Source: Planctomycetaceae bacterium
GTDB lineage: Bacteria > Planctomycetota > Planctomycetia > Planctomycetales > Planctomycetaceae
Length of the DNA stretch: 5,005 nucleotides
Direction: 5' to 3'
Assembly (NCBI GenBank): GCA_015487825.1
Contig: WFOZ01000368.1
Coordinates: forward strand, 1-5,005
The notes beneath the pieces are model-generated. The model did not search any database, was not told the origin of the DNA, and was given only the letters and a program-made list of their open reading frames with translations. Every line of letters starts with the position of its first letter. Position 1 is the first letter of the stretch. Below are positions 1 to 5,005 of the stretch, one piece after another. The translations under genes were made by a program, and so were the position numbers.

Positions 1-318
1 AACAGTTTTCCGGAACCGCTTCGCAGGATTATCGATCATCTGGAAACTGGAAAGATTGAAGAGGCTCAAAATGTTTCCGCTCAACTCACCTCGGCTGTCA
101 GCCAGGCATTTGAACTTGTCGCTTCGCTTCCTGATGGAAATGCGTTTGCGAATGCCAACAAGGCGTTTGATCACTTTATGGCCTGGGGCCCGGAAGCCGA
201 ATCGGTATCGCCACCAAAACTCCATGCAGGGTCGTTTATTCCCGAGGACATTATCCATAAAATCGCCGGTATCCTAAAGGAATCGAAGTTATTCCCTTCT
301 CAGGGATACTTTACGTAA
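1..318 (+). CDS. C-terminal part of a probable DapA-family (dihydrodipicolinate synthase / N-acetylneuraminate lyase) protein, 5'-truncated by the window edge
   Basis: Frame 1 is open from the first base to a TAA at 316-318, giving 105 residues with no start, so the gene begins left of the window. The fragment opens with NSFPEPLRRIIDHLETGKIEEAQ, cut here to its key parts: a Pro-Glu after a short Asn/Ser stretch, then a Gly-Lys-x-Glu-Glu-Ala helix. This matches the late helices of DapA-type TIM-barrel aldolases, where Gly-Asp-x-x-x-Ala usually stands. A later NANKAF stretch resembles the helix that carries a conserved Lys, and PPKL followed by an amphipathic last helix resembles the R-P-P-L tail. 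Family members make or cleave C-C bonds next to a pyruvate-derived Schiff base in the cytoplasm. The catalytic Tyr and Lys would lie upstream of this window, so activity and substrate cannot be judged. Planctomycetes carry many paralogues of this family, so I give no gene symbol. The family call comes from pattern memory and is moderately sure; that the frame is coding is surer. Confidence 0.6.
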   Translation, partial: NSFPEPLRRIIDHLETGKIEEAQNVSAQLTSAVSQAFELVASLPDGNAFANANKAFDHFMAWGPEAESVSPPKLHAGSFIPEDIIHKIAGILKESKLFPSQGYFT

Positions 319-338
319 GGTGGAAATGTTCGCCCCGG

Positions 339-367
339 TTGATTTCGATGAACAAAGTGGTGATAAT
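339..367 (+). promoter_or_regulatory. Candidate sigma70-type promoter for the cytochrome gene
   Basis: TTGATT at 339-344 (4 of 6 to TTGACA) and GATAAT at 362-367 (5 of 6 to TATAAT) are separated by exactly 17 bases. Transcription would start near 374, giving a leader of about 60 bases before the ATG at 437. The site lies just after the stop codon of the upstream gene (318), as expected if the cytochrome gene has its own promoter. Promoter consensus in planctomycetes is poorly fixed, so this is a sequence match only. Confidence 0.4.
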
Positions 368-425
368 ACCGACAGGTTGCACCACAGCACGATTACCTTC
401 TTAGAGAGACACCTATATTATTTAC

Positions 426-431
426 GGAGAG
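426..431 (+). promoter_or_regulatory. Ribosome binding site that fixes the cytochrome start
   Basis: GGAGAG ends five bases before the ATG at 437. The same frame is open back to an ATG at 320, but that start lies one base after the previous stop, lacks a comparable purine-rich site, and would put 39 unrelated residues in front of a clean signal peptide. The site therefore supports 437 as the real start. Confidence 0.6.
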
Positions 432-436
432 AGTTT

Positions 437-1171
437 ATGCGTACAATACCTACATTTGTCATGCTTGTTTTGGTTCTGACTGTATCTTCCCTACAAGCCG
501 AGTCGCCTATTCCCGTAGCCGAAGTAGCAACACTGGAGTTGATAACCGCCGAACTGGAAAGCCAATTGGAAAAACTGGGCGACCTGCTCAAGGATCCAGA
601 AGAATTTGATGAGAACCAGGAAAAGATTGCTCAGTCCGGTGGCGTTATCGCTTGTGTGTCCCAAGCTCTTGTTGAACACCCTGATCGAAAAAGATCTACC
701 TGCGCAGGCCCTGCACTTCGAGATGCAGGAATCAGCCTGCAAGAAGCAAGTGAGCATAAAGAAGCAAAAGAGGCTTTGGCTCTCGCCCAATCTGCCTGGA
801 AGGGAGAATCAGCCGATACTCACGAGGAACTGCATCCCTGGGACGAGTTGGTTGATATGTATTCGATGATGGAGGAAATGGAACACCGAAACGGCGGGCT
901 CTCCCGCTCACTTCGAAAACCCCGTGGTCGCCTCAAAGAAAAACTGAACGCATCAACCAATGCAATACTCGGCCTGGCAATGCTCGCTGACCATAATTAT
1001 GTGGATGAAGAAGAGCAGGAAAAGGTATGGGATAAACTCTCTCACGAATACCTCGATGCGATGAAAAAACTGACTAAGGCAATTGGCGAGAAGGATCGTA
1101 AGCAGATCGAAATTTATTACAAAGCCGGGAACCACGCCTGCGATAAATGCCACGAAACGTTCCGTGACTGA
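437..1171 (+). CDS. Exported class II (cytochrome c'-like) c-type cytochrome, 244 aa
   Basis: The start at 437 follows a GGAGAG site and opens with a classical Sec signal peptide: MRT, a hydrophobic core (residues 4-19), and a likely cut after LQA (residue 21). The mature protein is almost wholly helical and charged. One haem-binding motif, CDKCH (residues 235-239, bases 1139-1153), sits six residues from the C-terminus and is followed by ETFRD. A C-terminal CxxCH followed by a Phe/Tyr-Arg ending is the hallmark of class II cytochromes (c' / c556), four-helix bundles that carry electrons or bind small ligands outside the cytoplasmic membrane. Those proteins are usually about 130 residues, so this one is nearly twice as long. 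Residues 36-121 look like a second, haem-less copy of the helical domain. Met residues at 141-148, in the first helix of the C-terminal copy, could include an axial ligand; this is inference. The neighbours give no clue to a redox partner. The gene appears to be transcribed alone, from a promoter near 339-367. Confidence 0.82.
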   Translation: MRTIPTFVMLVLVLTVSSLQAESPIPVAEVATLELITAELESQLEKLGDLLKDPEEFDENQEKIAQSGGVIACVSQALVEHPDRKRSTCAGPALRDAGISLQEASEHKEAKEALALAQSAWKGESADTHEELHPWDELVDMYSMMEEMEHRNGGLSRSLRKPRGRLKEKLNASTNAILGLAMLADHNYVDEEEQEKVWDKLSHEYLDAMKKLTKAIGEKDRKQIEIYYKAGNHACDKCHETFRD

Positions 1172-1188
1172 TCCTGATTTCCGATCAG
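1168..1188. other. Short inverted repeat at the end of the cytochrome gene
   Basis: CTGATC (1168-1173, overlapping the TGA stop) pairs perfectly with GATCAG (1183-1188) around a nine-base loop. No T-run follows on either strand, so it does not qualify as a standard intrinsic terminator. It could slow decay of the 3' end or be chance. Confidence 0.3.
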
Positions 1189-1225
1189 CGTAAATGACAT
1201 CATCCTGGAGTCGCTGTTGCGGGCT

Positions 1226-1249
1226 CTGTGTGCTGCGTGCAGAACACAG
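1226..1249 (+). other. Hairpin between the cytochrome gene and the secreted-protein gene
   Basis: CTGTGT (1226-1231) pairs with ACACAG (1244-1249), and inside a single G/A mismatch the arms continue as CTGC (1233-1236) against GCAG (1239-1242), the innermost pair probably opening to give a CGTG loop. The RNA would be a compact, GC-containing stem. It lies 54 bases past the cytochrome stop and 42 bases before the next start. An A-rich stretch rather than a T-run follows on the plus strand, so if it ends transcription it is not a canonical terminator. A processing or stabilising stem in a shared transcript is equally possible. Confidence 0.4.
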
Positions 1250-1291
1250 CAGGAAAAATCTGAATTCATATAAAACGAAAGAGGATCGCTG

Positions 1292-2239
1292 ATGAGTTTA
1301 TCCCGAAGCAGGCTCTCGCTGATGTTAATTCTCTCGATACTGTTTGCAGGAGTGTGGCACTCTCCACAGTCTCATGCCCAACGGCGAAAGTCAAACAGTC
1401 GCTCTGCCAGAGCAATCCGGAAACGGGCCAGACAATCGATGGAAGAAAAGTTCAAGGCTGTCATTGCCGGACTCGAAACGAAAGACTCTAACTTTGAGCT
1501 GGATGATTTTCTGGATGCGGATTCCGGCAGGGTCAACAGAATTAGCAGACGAATCGCTGAGGATGAGGCAGAACGAAAACGACTGTTGCGTATTTTGAAA
1601 AAATTTGAGCAGGCCGAAGTACGACTCTCTTCACGGGAAGACAGTGCATTACTGTTTGCTCATATCGAAAAAGAGGAGGCCAATGTATTGCGACCGCCAG
1701 CAGAGGCTGATCCCCAACCCCAGAAAGTGACCAACGGATACGGAAAAGACTTCAATATTGCCCTGCAGAAGGGGATTGACGATCTGGAGAACAGGAAATT
1801 TCAGAACTTCATTCGCAGTATCTATCCCGAAGCAGAATCGCAACGACTGATTGCCCAGAAACAGGAAAAGCATCTCATTTCGAAGCTTAACAGGTTCCCG
1901 ATTCTCGCCCAGGAGCTGATTCGAGAATTCCGTTTACTTCAGGAATTGAAAGCTGCTCCGATTGAATCAGAAGGCAGAACGGTAGTCAGCTTTGATCTCC
2001 CCGCAGACCCCACCTGGAAGAAAAAACTTGGCTCGATCGGTAGAAACATCCCGGATCAGACCGCTCGAAAAATACGCTTTGAACTGGTCAACGAGAACTG
2101 GCGTTTTTTTGATGGTGACAAAGAAACTCGCGAAGAAATGAAACGCCAGAAACTGGGACTTCCCGCGGGAGGTGGTATTTCGCTGGAGTGGAAACGAACA
2201 AAACAAGGCTGGCGAATTTCGTCCATTCCTTTTTTCTGA
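1292..2239 (+). CDS. Exported protein of unknown function, 315 aa
   Basis: I do not recognise a family. The ATG at 1292 is preceded by AGAGGA (1280-1285) with a six-base spacing. Residues 1-29 form a Sec signal peptide: basic SRSR, a hydrophobic core at about 8-22, and a likely cut after SHA at 29. A strongly basic stretch follows (residues 31-47, Arg/Lys/Ser rich). Residues 50-130 are charged and predicted helical, possibly a coiled coil, and end in a Pro-rich linker at 134-143. Residues 150-315 read as a compact domain: a helix over residues 154-168, a helical LIAQKQEKHLISKL segment, then alternating beta-like stretches (VVSFDLP at 231-237, IRFELVNENWRFFDG at 261-275, ISLEWKRTKQGWRISSIPFF ending at 315). 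A closing strand with Trp after a Lys-Gly turn is common in NTF2/SnoaL-like small alpha-beta domains, but that is only a resemblance. There are no cysteines and no obvious catalytic motif. The DUF1559 gene follows 63 bases downstream and may be co-transcribed. Confidence 0.8.
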   Translation: MSLSRSRLSLMLILSILFAGVWHSPQSHAQRRKSNSRSARAIRKRARQSMEEKFKAVIAGLETKDSNFELDDFLDADSGRVNRISRRIAEDEAERKRLLRILKKFEQAEVRLSSREDSALLFAHIEKEEANVLRPPAEADPQPQKVTNGYGKDFNIALQKGIDDLENRKFQNFIRSIYPEAESQRLIAQKQEKHLISKLNRFPILAQELIREFRLLQELKAAPIESEGRTVVSFDLPADPTWKKKLGSIGRNIPDQTARKIRFELVNENWRFFDGDKETREEMKRQKLGLPAGGGISLEWKRTKQGWRISSIPFF

Positions 2240-2302
2240 TGGAACCCCGCGGCTTCAAGTTACCTTTTATCATACACCTGACTGTTCAGTTGAAAGTCAA
2301 AC

Positions 2303-3217
2303 ATGAATATTTGCAAACAAAATCGCAGCGCTTTCACCGTTATCGAACTGCTTATCACGCTGAGTATTATCGTAATCTGCACAGCGCTGATACTCCCTGC
2401 GGTTCAGCGGTCACGAAATCTGGCCAGGGCAAACCAGTGCAAAAATAATTTGAAACAACTTGGCCTGGCGCTGCATAATTATCATGATGTACACAACACA
2501 TTGCCGCCCGGTTGGGTTTCGCACACGCCGTTTGCGAACTCCCCCAGCGCTTATGGCTGGCAAGCAAATATTCTGCCATTTGTTGAACAGGCTCCGTTAT
2601 ATGATATCCTGGAGTTTAGAGTCCCTGTTGGCAAAGATGCTTTCGGCTCGTCTGTTAAAGGGGATGCTTTGGAGAAAACAATCATTCCAACTTACCGCTG
2701 CCCGGACGATACAACAGACCCGCTCAACAAAATGCGGGGGGGCTGGGCAGTTTCCAATTACTCCGGGAATTTTGGTTCCAACCCTTCTCCACGTTTAGCA
2801 CCTAACGGTGGTGCTGAATTCTGGCCGGGGAATTTGATTACGCCACTGCGAACCAACGGCATTTTCTGGTGGTGCAGCAGTGTCAGATTCAGGGATATTA
2901 CAGATGGTACATCAAATACTTTTATGGTGGGAGAACGCTCGGTAAACAGTGCAGCGGGGATCTGGGCGGGCGTGCGAAGCAACAGTATCGAAACAGATCA
3001 GGTGACTGATTGCAGTTTCGGCAATGAAATGAATTCCAATCCGGGGGCCTTCTCCAGCCTGCATCCCGGTGGATCATTTTTTCTGATGTGCGATGGAGCA
3101 GTCAGAATGATCAGCGAAAATCTCGACTCCCAAGCCTTCAACAACGAATTCCCTGCAGGAGGTCTCTATCAAAAACTCTCCAGCAAAAATGATGGACATC
3201 CCCTTGGTCGATTTTAA
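2303..3217 (+). CDS. DUF1559 family protein with prepilin-type N-terminal methylation signal, 304 aa
   Basis: This is a typical planctomycete DUF1559 (SBP_bac_10-like) protein. Residues 10-38 form the type IV pilin/pseudopilin leader and N-terminal helix: A|FTVIELL with Glu at mature position 5, then a hydrophobic helix ending in LPAVQRSR. Cleavage and N-methylation by a prepilin peptidase would occur between residues 10 and 11. Family blocks follow in order: CKNNLKQLGLALHNYHD (46-62), LPPGW (67-71), YGWQANILPFVEQAPLY (84-100), YRCPDD (131-136), SNYSGNFG (151-158), ITDGTSNTFMVGERS (199-213), HPGG...CDGAVRMI (254-270), and an LYQKLSSKNDGHPLGRF tail (288-304). Length is in the usual range, so the gene looks intact. 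The exact role of the family is not established; members are thought to be cell-envelope or pseudopilus-like structural proteins. Position -1 is Ala where most members have Gly. The start is fixed by the leader; the ribosome site is weak (GAAAG at 2292-2296). The gene converges with the TPR lipoprotein gene. Confidence 0.93.
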   Translation: MNICKQNRSAFTVIELLITLSIIVICTALILPAVQRSRNLARANQCKNNLKQLGLALHNYHDVHNTLPPGWVSHTPFANSPSAYGWQANILPFVEQAPLYDILEFRVPVGKDAFGSSVKGDALEKTIIPTYRCPDDTTDPLNKMRGGWAVSNYSGNFGSNPSPRLAPNGGAEFWPGNLITPLRTNGIFWWCSSVRFRDITDGTSNTFMVGERSVNSAAGIWAGVRSNSIETDQVTDCSFGNEMNSNPGAFSSLHPGGSFFLMCDGAVRMISENLDSQAFNNEFPAGGLYQKLSSKNDGHPLGRF

Positions 3218-3233
3218 TTGAAGAGCAATAATG

Positions 3234-3269
3234 CGGTACTCCATCCTGTTCAGGAACAACAGAGTACCG
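3234..3269 (+). terminator. Hairpin after the DUF1559 gene, possible terminator
   Basis: CGGTACTC (3234-3241) pairs perfectly with GAGTACCG (3262-3269). Within the 20-base interior, TCCT (3244-3247) and AGGA (3252-3255) can pair again, giving a long, partly stacked stem. It begins 17 bases past the DUF1559 stop, the right place for a transcript end. No T-run follows on either strand, so it is a non-canonical terminator or a 3' stabilising stem. Confidence 0.45.
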
Positions 3270-3313
3270 AAAGGTAACGCGTATCTGATGATTGCAGGCA
3301 ACTCACCTTGCTG

Positions 3314-3336
3314 AAAACACGGCTCACAGAGCCGTG
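3314..3336 (-). terminator. Intrinsic terminator of the TPR lipoprotein gene
   Basis: On the minus strand CACGGCTC (3336-3329) and GAGCCGTG (3325-3318) form a perfect eight-base GC-rich stem with a three-base loop, followed at once by TTTT (3317-3314). It sits 37 bases past the minus-strand stop codon at 3373. No T-run follows on the plus strand, so it points one way, serving the TPR gene. Confidence 0.75.
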
Positions 3337-3372
3337 GCACACGACATCTATAATTTCTCAACGCAAAGAGCC

Positions 3373-4692
3373 TTATTTAATGATGCGTTGTTCAATTTGG
3401 GGGTCGAGTTTCAATGCGGTTGCGCGGTCTGATTTTGCACCGGCTGCGTCCCCTTTTTCTTTCCTGATATCTGCCCGCTGCCAAAATGCTTTGGCAACTT
3501 CTGAGTCAAAACGTTGAACCGCTTCGAAATCAGCAATTGCCTCATCAACTTTTCCGATCGCAAGATAGATATCCCCACGTAGAGAGCTAGCCTGAAAGCT
3601 GTCACCAAGCTTCAGTGCCTCGTTGCAACTGGCGATTGCAGGCTGATATTCCCCTTGTTCGAATTGGACACGAGCTTTTGTTGTATAGGCTTCTGCCAGC
3701 GTCTTGTCTTCTTTAAGAGCATGTGCGACATCTTCCAGCGCTTTGTCATACTGTTTCGCTGAGAGGAAGTGCTTGGCTCTTTCAACAAACAGCTCTGCAT
3801 TTTCATCGTCACGAGTAATTTTATTACTGATTAAGAGCAGCCCCTGTACCCATTGAGCCTGCTTCAGATCCTCTCGGGCAGCCTCTTCGTTTTTTATCGC
3901 CAAATAAGCATCTCTACGATGCAGATAATGCTTGACCGTGTAGGGTGAGAGTTCAATGGCTTTGGTGAAATCTTCAATCGCCTGTTCAGAATTCCCCATC
4001 TTGATCAAAGCAAAACCACGGTTGTTGTAACCTTTCACGTAGTCTGGTTGAAGAGTAACTGAGCGTGTAAAGTTTTCAATAGCTTTGGAATAATTCCCCA
4101 TTTCAAGATAAGCGTATCCCCGGTTATTGTAAGCATCCACATACTTGGGTGAAGTCTGGATCGCTTCGTTGAAGTCGTTAATGGCGGTTCCAAATTCCTG
4201 CATCGCAATGTACATCAAACCGCGATTGTTATACGCTTTCGAAAATTTCGGGTCGATTTCTACAGCTTTTGTAAAAGCCTGCTGAGCCATGGGCAACTTC
4301 TTGATTTTAACTAGAAGCAAGCCAAGCATATTGTGCCACTCCGCCCGGTCTTTTTCTTTAGTTAACGCCAGCGTCAGTGAAGAAATTGCCTGAGAAGTCA
4401 ATCCGCTATGATCCAGAATCTGAGCTCGAAGTGCGTACCCTGCAGGCGGGCAGATTTTCTGTGCATGCAGCTGGTTGAGCAATGGAAATGCAGCTCGATA
4501 GTTTCCCTCATCATAAAAAGCTTGAACTTTTTTCATGACGATTTTCGGATCAAGCTTTTTCTCCTGTTTCTGGGCGGTCTCCTTTTGCTCCGAAGTTGAT
4601 TTGGAAACCGCTTTTGAATCATTCTGTTCGCTTTTTGAACAACCAACCAACAAAAAGCAGGCTAACAGCCCAATAGAGATAGAGTTTCGCAT
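3373..4692 (-). CDS. TPR-repeat lipoprotein, 439 aa
   Basis: The protein begins with a lipoprotein signal peptide: MRN, a hydrophobic core, and a lipobox LVGC with the acylated Cys at residue 18, then Ser at +2. Residues 19-50 are a Lys/Glu/Gln/Ser-rich flexible linker, as in many surface-tethered lipoproteins. The rest is a tetratricopeptide array of about ten 34-residue units. The clearest are at about 117-150, 151-184, 185-218, 219-252 and 253-285; after an irregular stretch (about 279-298, WVQGLLLISNKITRDDEN) more units run at about 299-331, 332-365, 366-399 and 400-433. Units three to five share a YNNRG core (residues 154-158, 188-192 and 222-226) and mostly end in an Asp/Ser-Pro turn. 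TPRs are protein-interaction scaffolds, so an adaptor role in the envelope is likely; the partner is unknown and no enzyme domain is present. The ribosome site is weak (GGGA at 4700-4697). A candidate promoter lies at 4761-4789 and a terminator at 3314-3336, suggesting a single-gene transcript. Confidence 0.9.
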   Translation of the reverse strand: MRNSISIGLLACFLLVGCSKSEQNDSKAVSKSTSEQKETAQKQEKKLDPKIVMKKVQAFYDEGNYRAAFPLLNQLHAQKICPPAGYALRAQILDHSGLTSQAISSLTLALTKEKDRAEWHNMLGLLLVKIKKLPMAQQAFTKAVEIDPKFSKAYNNRGLMYIAMQEFGTAINDFNEAIQTSPKYVDAYNNRGYAYLEMGNYSKAIENFTRSVTLQPDYVKGYNNRGFALIKMGNSEQAIEDFTKAIELSPYTVKHYLHRRDAYLAIKNEEAAREDLKQAQWVQGLLLISNKITRDDENAELFVERAKHFLSAKQYDKALEDVAHALKEDKTLAEAYTTKARVQFEQGEYQPAIASCNEALKLGDSFQASSLRGDIYLAIGKVDEAIADFEAVQRFDSEVAKAFWQRADIRKEKGDAAGAKSDRATALKLDPQIEQRIIK

Positions 4693-4760
4693 AGTATCCC
4701 AGGAGATTAAAGTTCAAAATGAGCAGGCTTCGTTTCGCCCGAATAGGTCAAACAGACAGG

Positions 4761-4789
4761 CTTCTACCGGTTGGCCCGATTTGTGTCAA
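4761..4789 (-). promoter_or_regulatory. Candidate sigma70-type promoter for the TPR lipoprotein gene
   Basis: Read on the minus strand, TTGACA (4789-4784, a perfect -35) is followed after exactly 17 bases by TAGAAG (4766-4761, 4 of 6 to TATAAT). Transcription would start near 4754, leaving a leader of about 60 bases before the ATG at 4692. Position, orientation and spacing all fit the TPR gene, but the -10 is imperfect and there is no experimental support. Confidence 0.45.
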
Positions 4790-4915
4790 TCTGACTTTTC
4801 AAAAACTGTTCATTTGACTCCTGCCTGGAATCTCCTTTCGGCTATCTTTAGAAGACCTCCATTAACTTCATAGGAGTTCTGACTGATTAGCAGGACGGCG
4901 ACAGTTTAGAGTCAT

Positions 4916-4940
4916 TTGAAGAAAACTACTGCGTCTTCAA
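4916..4940. repeat. Inverted repeat TTGAAGA / TCTTCAA
   Basis: TTGAAGA (4916-4922) pairs perfectly with TCTTCAA (4934-4940) around an 11-base loop. It could be a hairpin or a two-fold protein-binding site. No T-run follows, so it is not an intrinsic terminator. Confidence 0.4.
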
Positions 4941-4948
4941 TCCCTAAC

Positions 4949-4961
4949 CCGGCATAGCCGG
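4949..4961. repeat. Short GC-rich hairpin CCGGC-ATA-GCCGG
   Basis: A five-base perfect GC stem with a three-base loop. A T-run appears only about 13 bases further on the plus strand (from 4974), too far for a standard terminator. Confidence 0.35.
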
Positions 4962-4985
4962 AACCAAACTGATATTTTTCTGAAA

Positions 4986-5004
4986 TTTGCGAGCCGTTCG
5001 CAAA
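4986..5004. repeat. Inverted repeat TTTGCGA / TCGCAAA at the window edge
   Basis: TTTGCGA (4986-4992) pairs perfectly with TCGCAAA (4998-5004) around GCCGT. On the minus strand the stem is followed by TTTCAG, a very short T-run, so it could be a weak terminator for a minus-strand gene beyond 5005; equally it could be an operator. The right-hand context is outside the window. Confidence 0.4.
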
Positions 5005-5005
5005 C

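Larger units (their letters stand above)
4693..5005. other. Intergenic region upstream of the TPR gene, no gene seen
   Basis: All frames on both strands are broken by frequent stops once the antisense of the TPR gene is set aside. The only ATG-led frames in the right half are tiny (for example 15 codons on the minus strand from 4914), and none continues out of the window convincingly. The region holds the candidate TPR promoter (4761-4789) and three inverted repeats between 4916 and 5004. It probably contains control sequences of the TPR gene and the flank of an unseen gene beyond 5005. Confidence 0.6.

Noticed and set aside
56..277. 73-codon plus-strand frame starting at 56
   Set aside because: It lies out of frame inside the DapA-like fragment, which is open from base 1 to 318; the translation is Arg/Leu/Met rich with no family features.
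320..436. Upstream start at 320 for the cytochrome gene, giving 283 residues
   Set aside because: It would bury the signal peptide behind 39 unrelated residues, and the clear GGAGAG site belongs to the ATG at 437.
491..790. 99-codon minus-strand frame opposite the cytochrome gene
   Set aside because: Antisense to a well-supported gene, with an unlikely Phe/Cys-rich translation and no ribosome site seen.
1269..1274. TATAAA as a -10 box for the 1292 gene
   Set aside because: The position 17 bases upstream holds no -35-like sequence, so I did not list it as a promoter.
2268..2273. TATCAT as a -10 box for a separate DUF1559 promoter
   Set aside because: No acceptable -35 sequence is found 16-19 bases upstream (the stretch is CCCCGC-rich), so co-transcription with the upstream gene is as likely.
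2188..2448. 86-codon plus-strand frame bridging the secreted protein and DUF1559 genes
   Set aside because: It overlaps the ends of two good genes in another frame, and its product has no recognisable features.
3074..3361. 95-codon minus-strand frame downstream of the TPR gene
   Set aside because: Most of it is antisense to the conserved DUF1559 C-terminus, and it spans both intergenic hairpins.
4813..4827. Minus-strand leader peptide candidate (AGGAG followed by a four-codon MNSF frame) upstream of the TPR gene
   Set aside because: It lies upstream of the candidate promoter and would not be in the TPR transcript; a frame this short with a nearby purine run arises easily by chance.
4535..4873. 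112-codon plus-strand frame over the TPR gene start
   Set aside because: It is antisense to the lipoprotein signal and linker and crosses the candidate promoter; the composition looks non-coding.
1..5005. CRISPR arrays, insertion sequences, tRNA or rRNA genes, and toxin-antitoxin or defence genes
   Set aside because: I saw no regularly spaced DNA repeats, transposase motifs, tRNA-like cloverleaf or conserved rRNA segments, and every sizeable gene has another explanation.

Overview
The window looks like ordinary chromosomal DNA from a planctomycete, probably of the Planctomycetaceae/Gimesia type. The strongest evidence is a DUF1559 pseudopilin-like protein (prepilin-type N-terminus, CKNNLKQLGLALHNYHD block, HPGG...DG block near the C-terminus). 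This family is hugely expanded in Planctomycetes and scarce elsewhere. Several exported proteins and moderate GC content are consistent with that assignment. The assignment rests on recognising families by eye, not on a search.

Layout, left to right. Positions 1-318 hold the 3' end of a plus-strand gene whose product resembles the C-terminus of the dihydrodipicolinate synthase / N-acetylneuraminate lyase (DapA) family. A candidate sigma70-type promoter (339-367) then leads into a 244-residue exported class II cytochrome c-like protein with one C-terminal CxxCH haem site (437-1171). After a 120-base gap containing two short inverted repeats comes a 315-residue exported protein of unknown function (1292-2239). 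The DUF1559 gene follows 63 bases later on the same strand (2303-3217).

From the right, a 439-residue TPR-repeat lipoprotein is encoded on the minus strand (4692 down to 3373) and converges on the DUF1559 gene. The 155-base convergent gap holds a good minus-strand intrinsic terminator (3314-3336) and a second hairpin near the end of the DUF1559 gene (3234-3269). Upstream of the TPR gene is a close match to a -35/-10 promoter (4761-4789, minus). Beyond it, to 5005, I see no gene, but there are three separate inverted repeats in the last 90 bases.

The four complete genes all encode proteins that carry an export or membrane-targeting signal: two Sec signal peptides, one prepilin-like leader and one lipobox. 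Nothing in the sequence ties them into a single pathway. I found no mobile element, CRISPR array, tRNA, rRNA or defence system, and no convincing undescribed system. The most useful second-look items are the apparent internal duplication with loss of one haem site in the cytochrome, the hairpin cluster at the right edge, and the unknown secreted protein.
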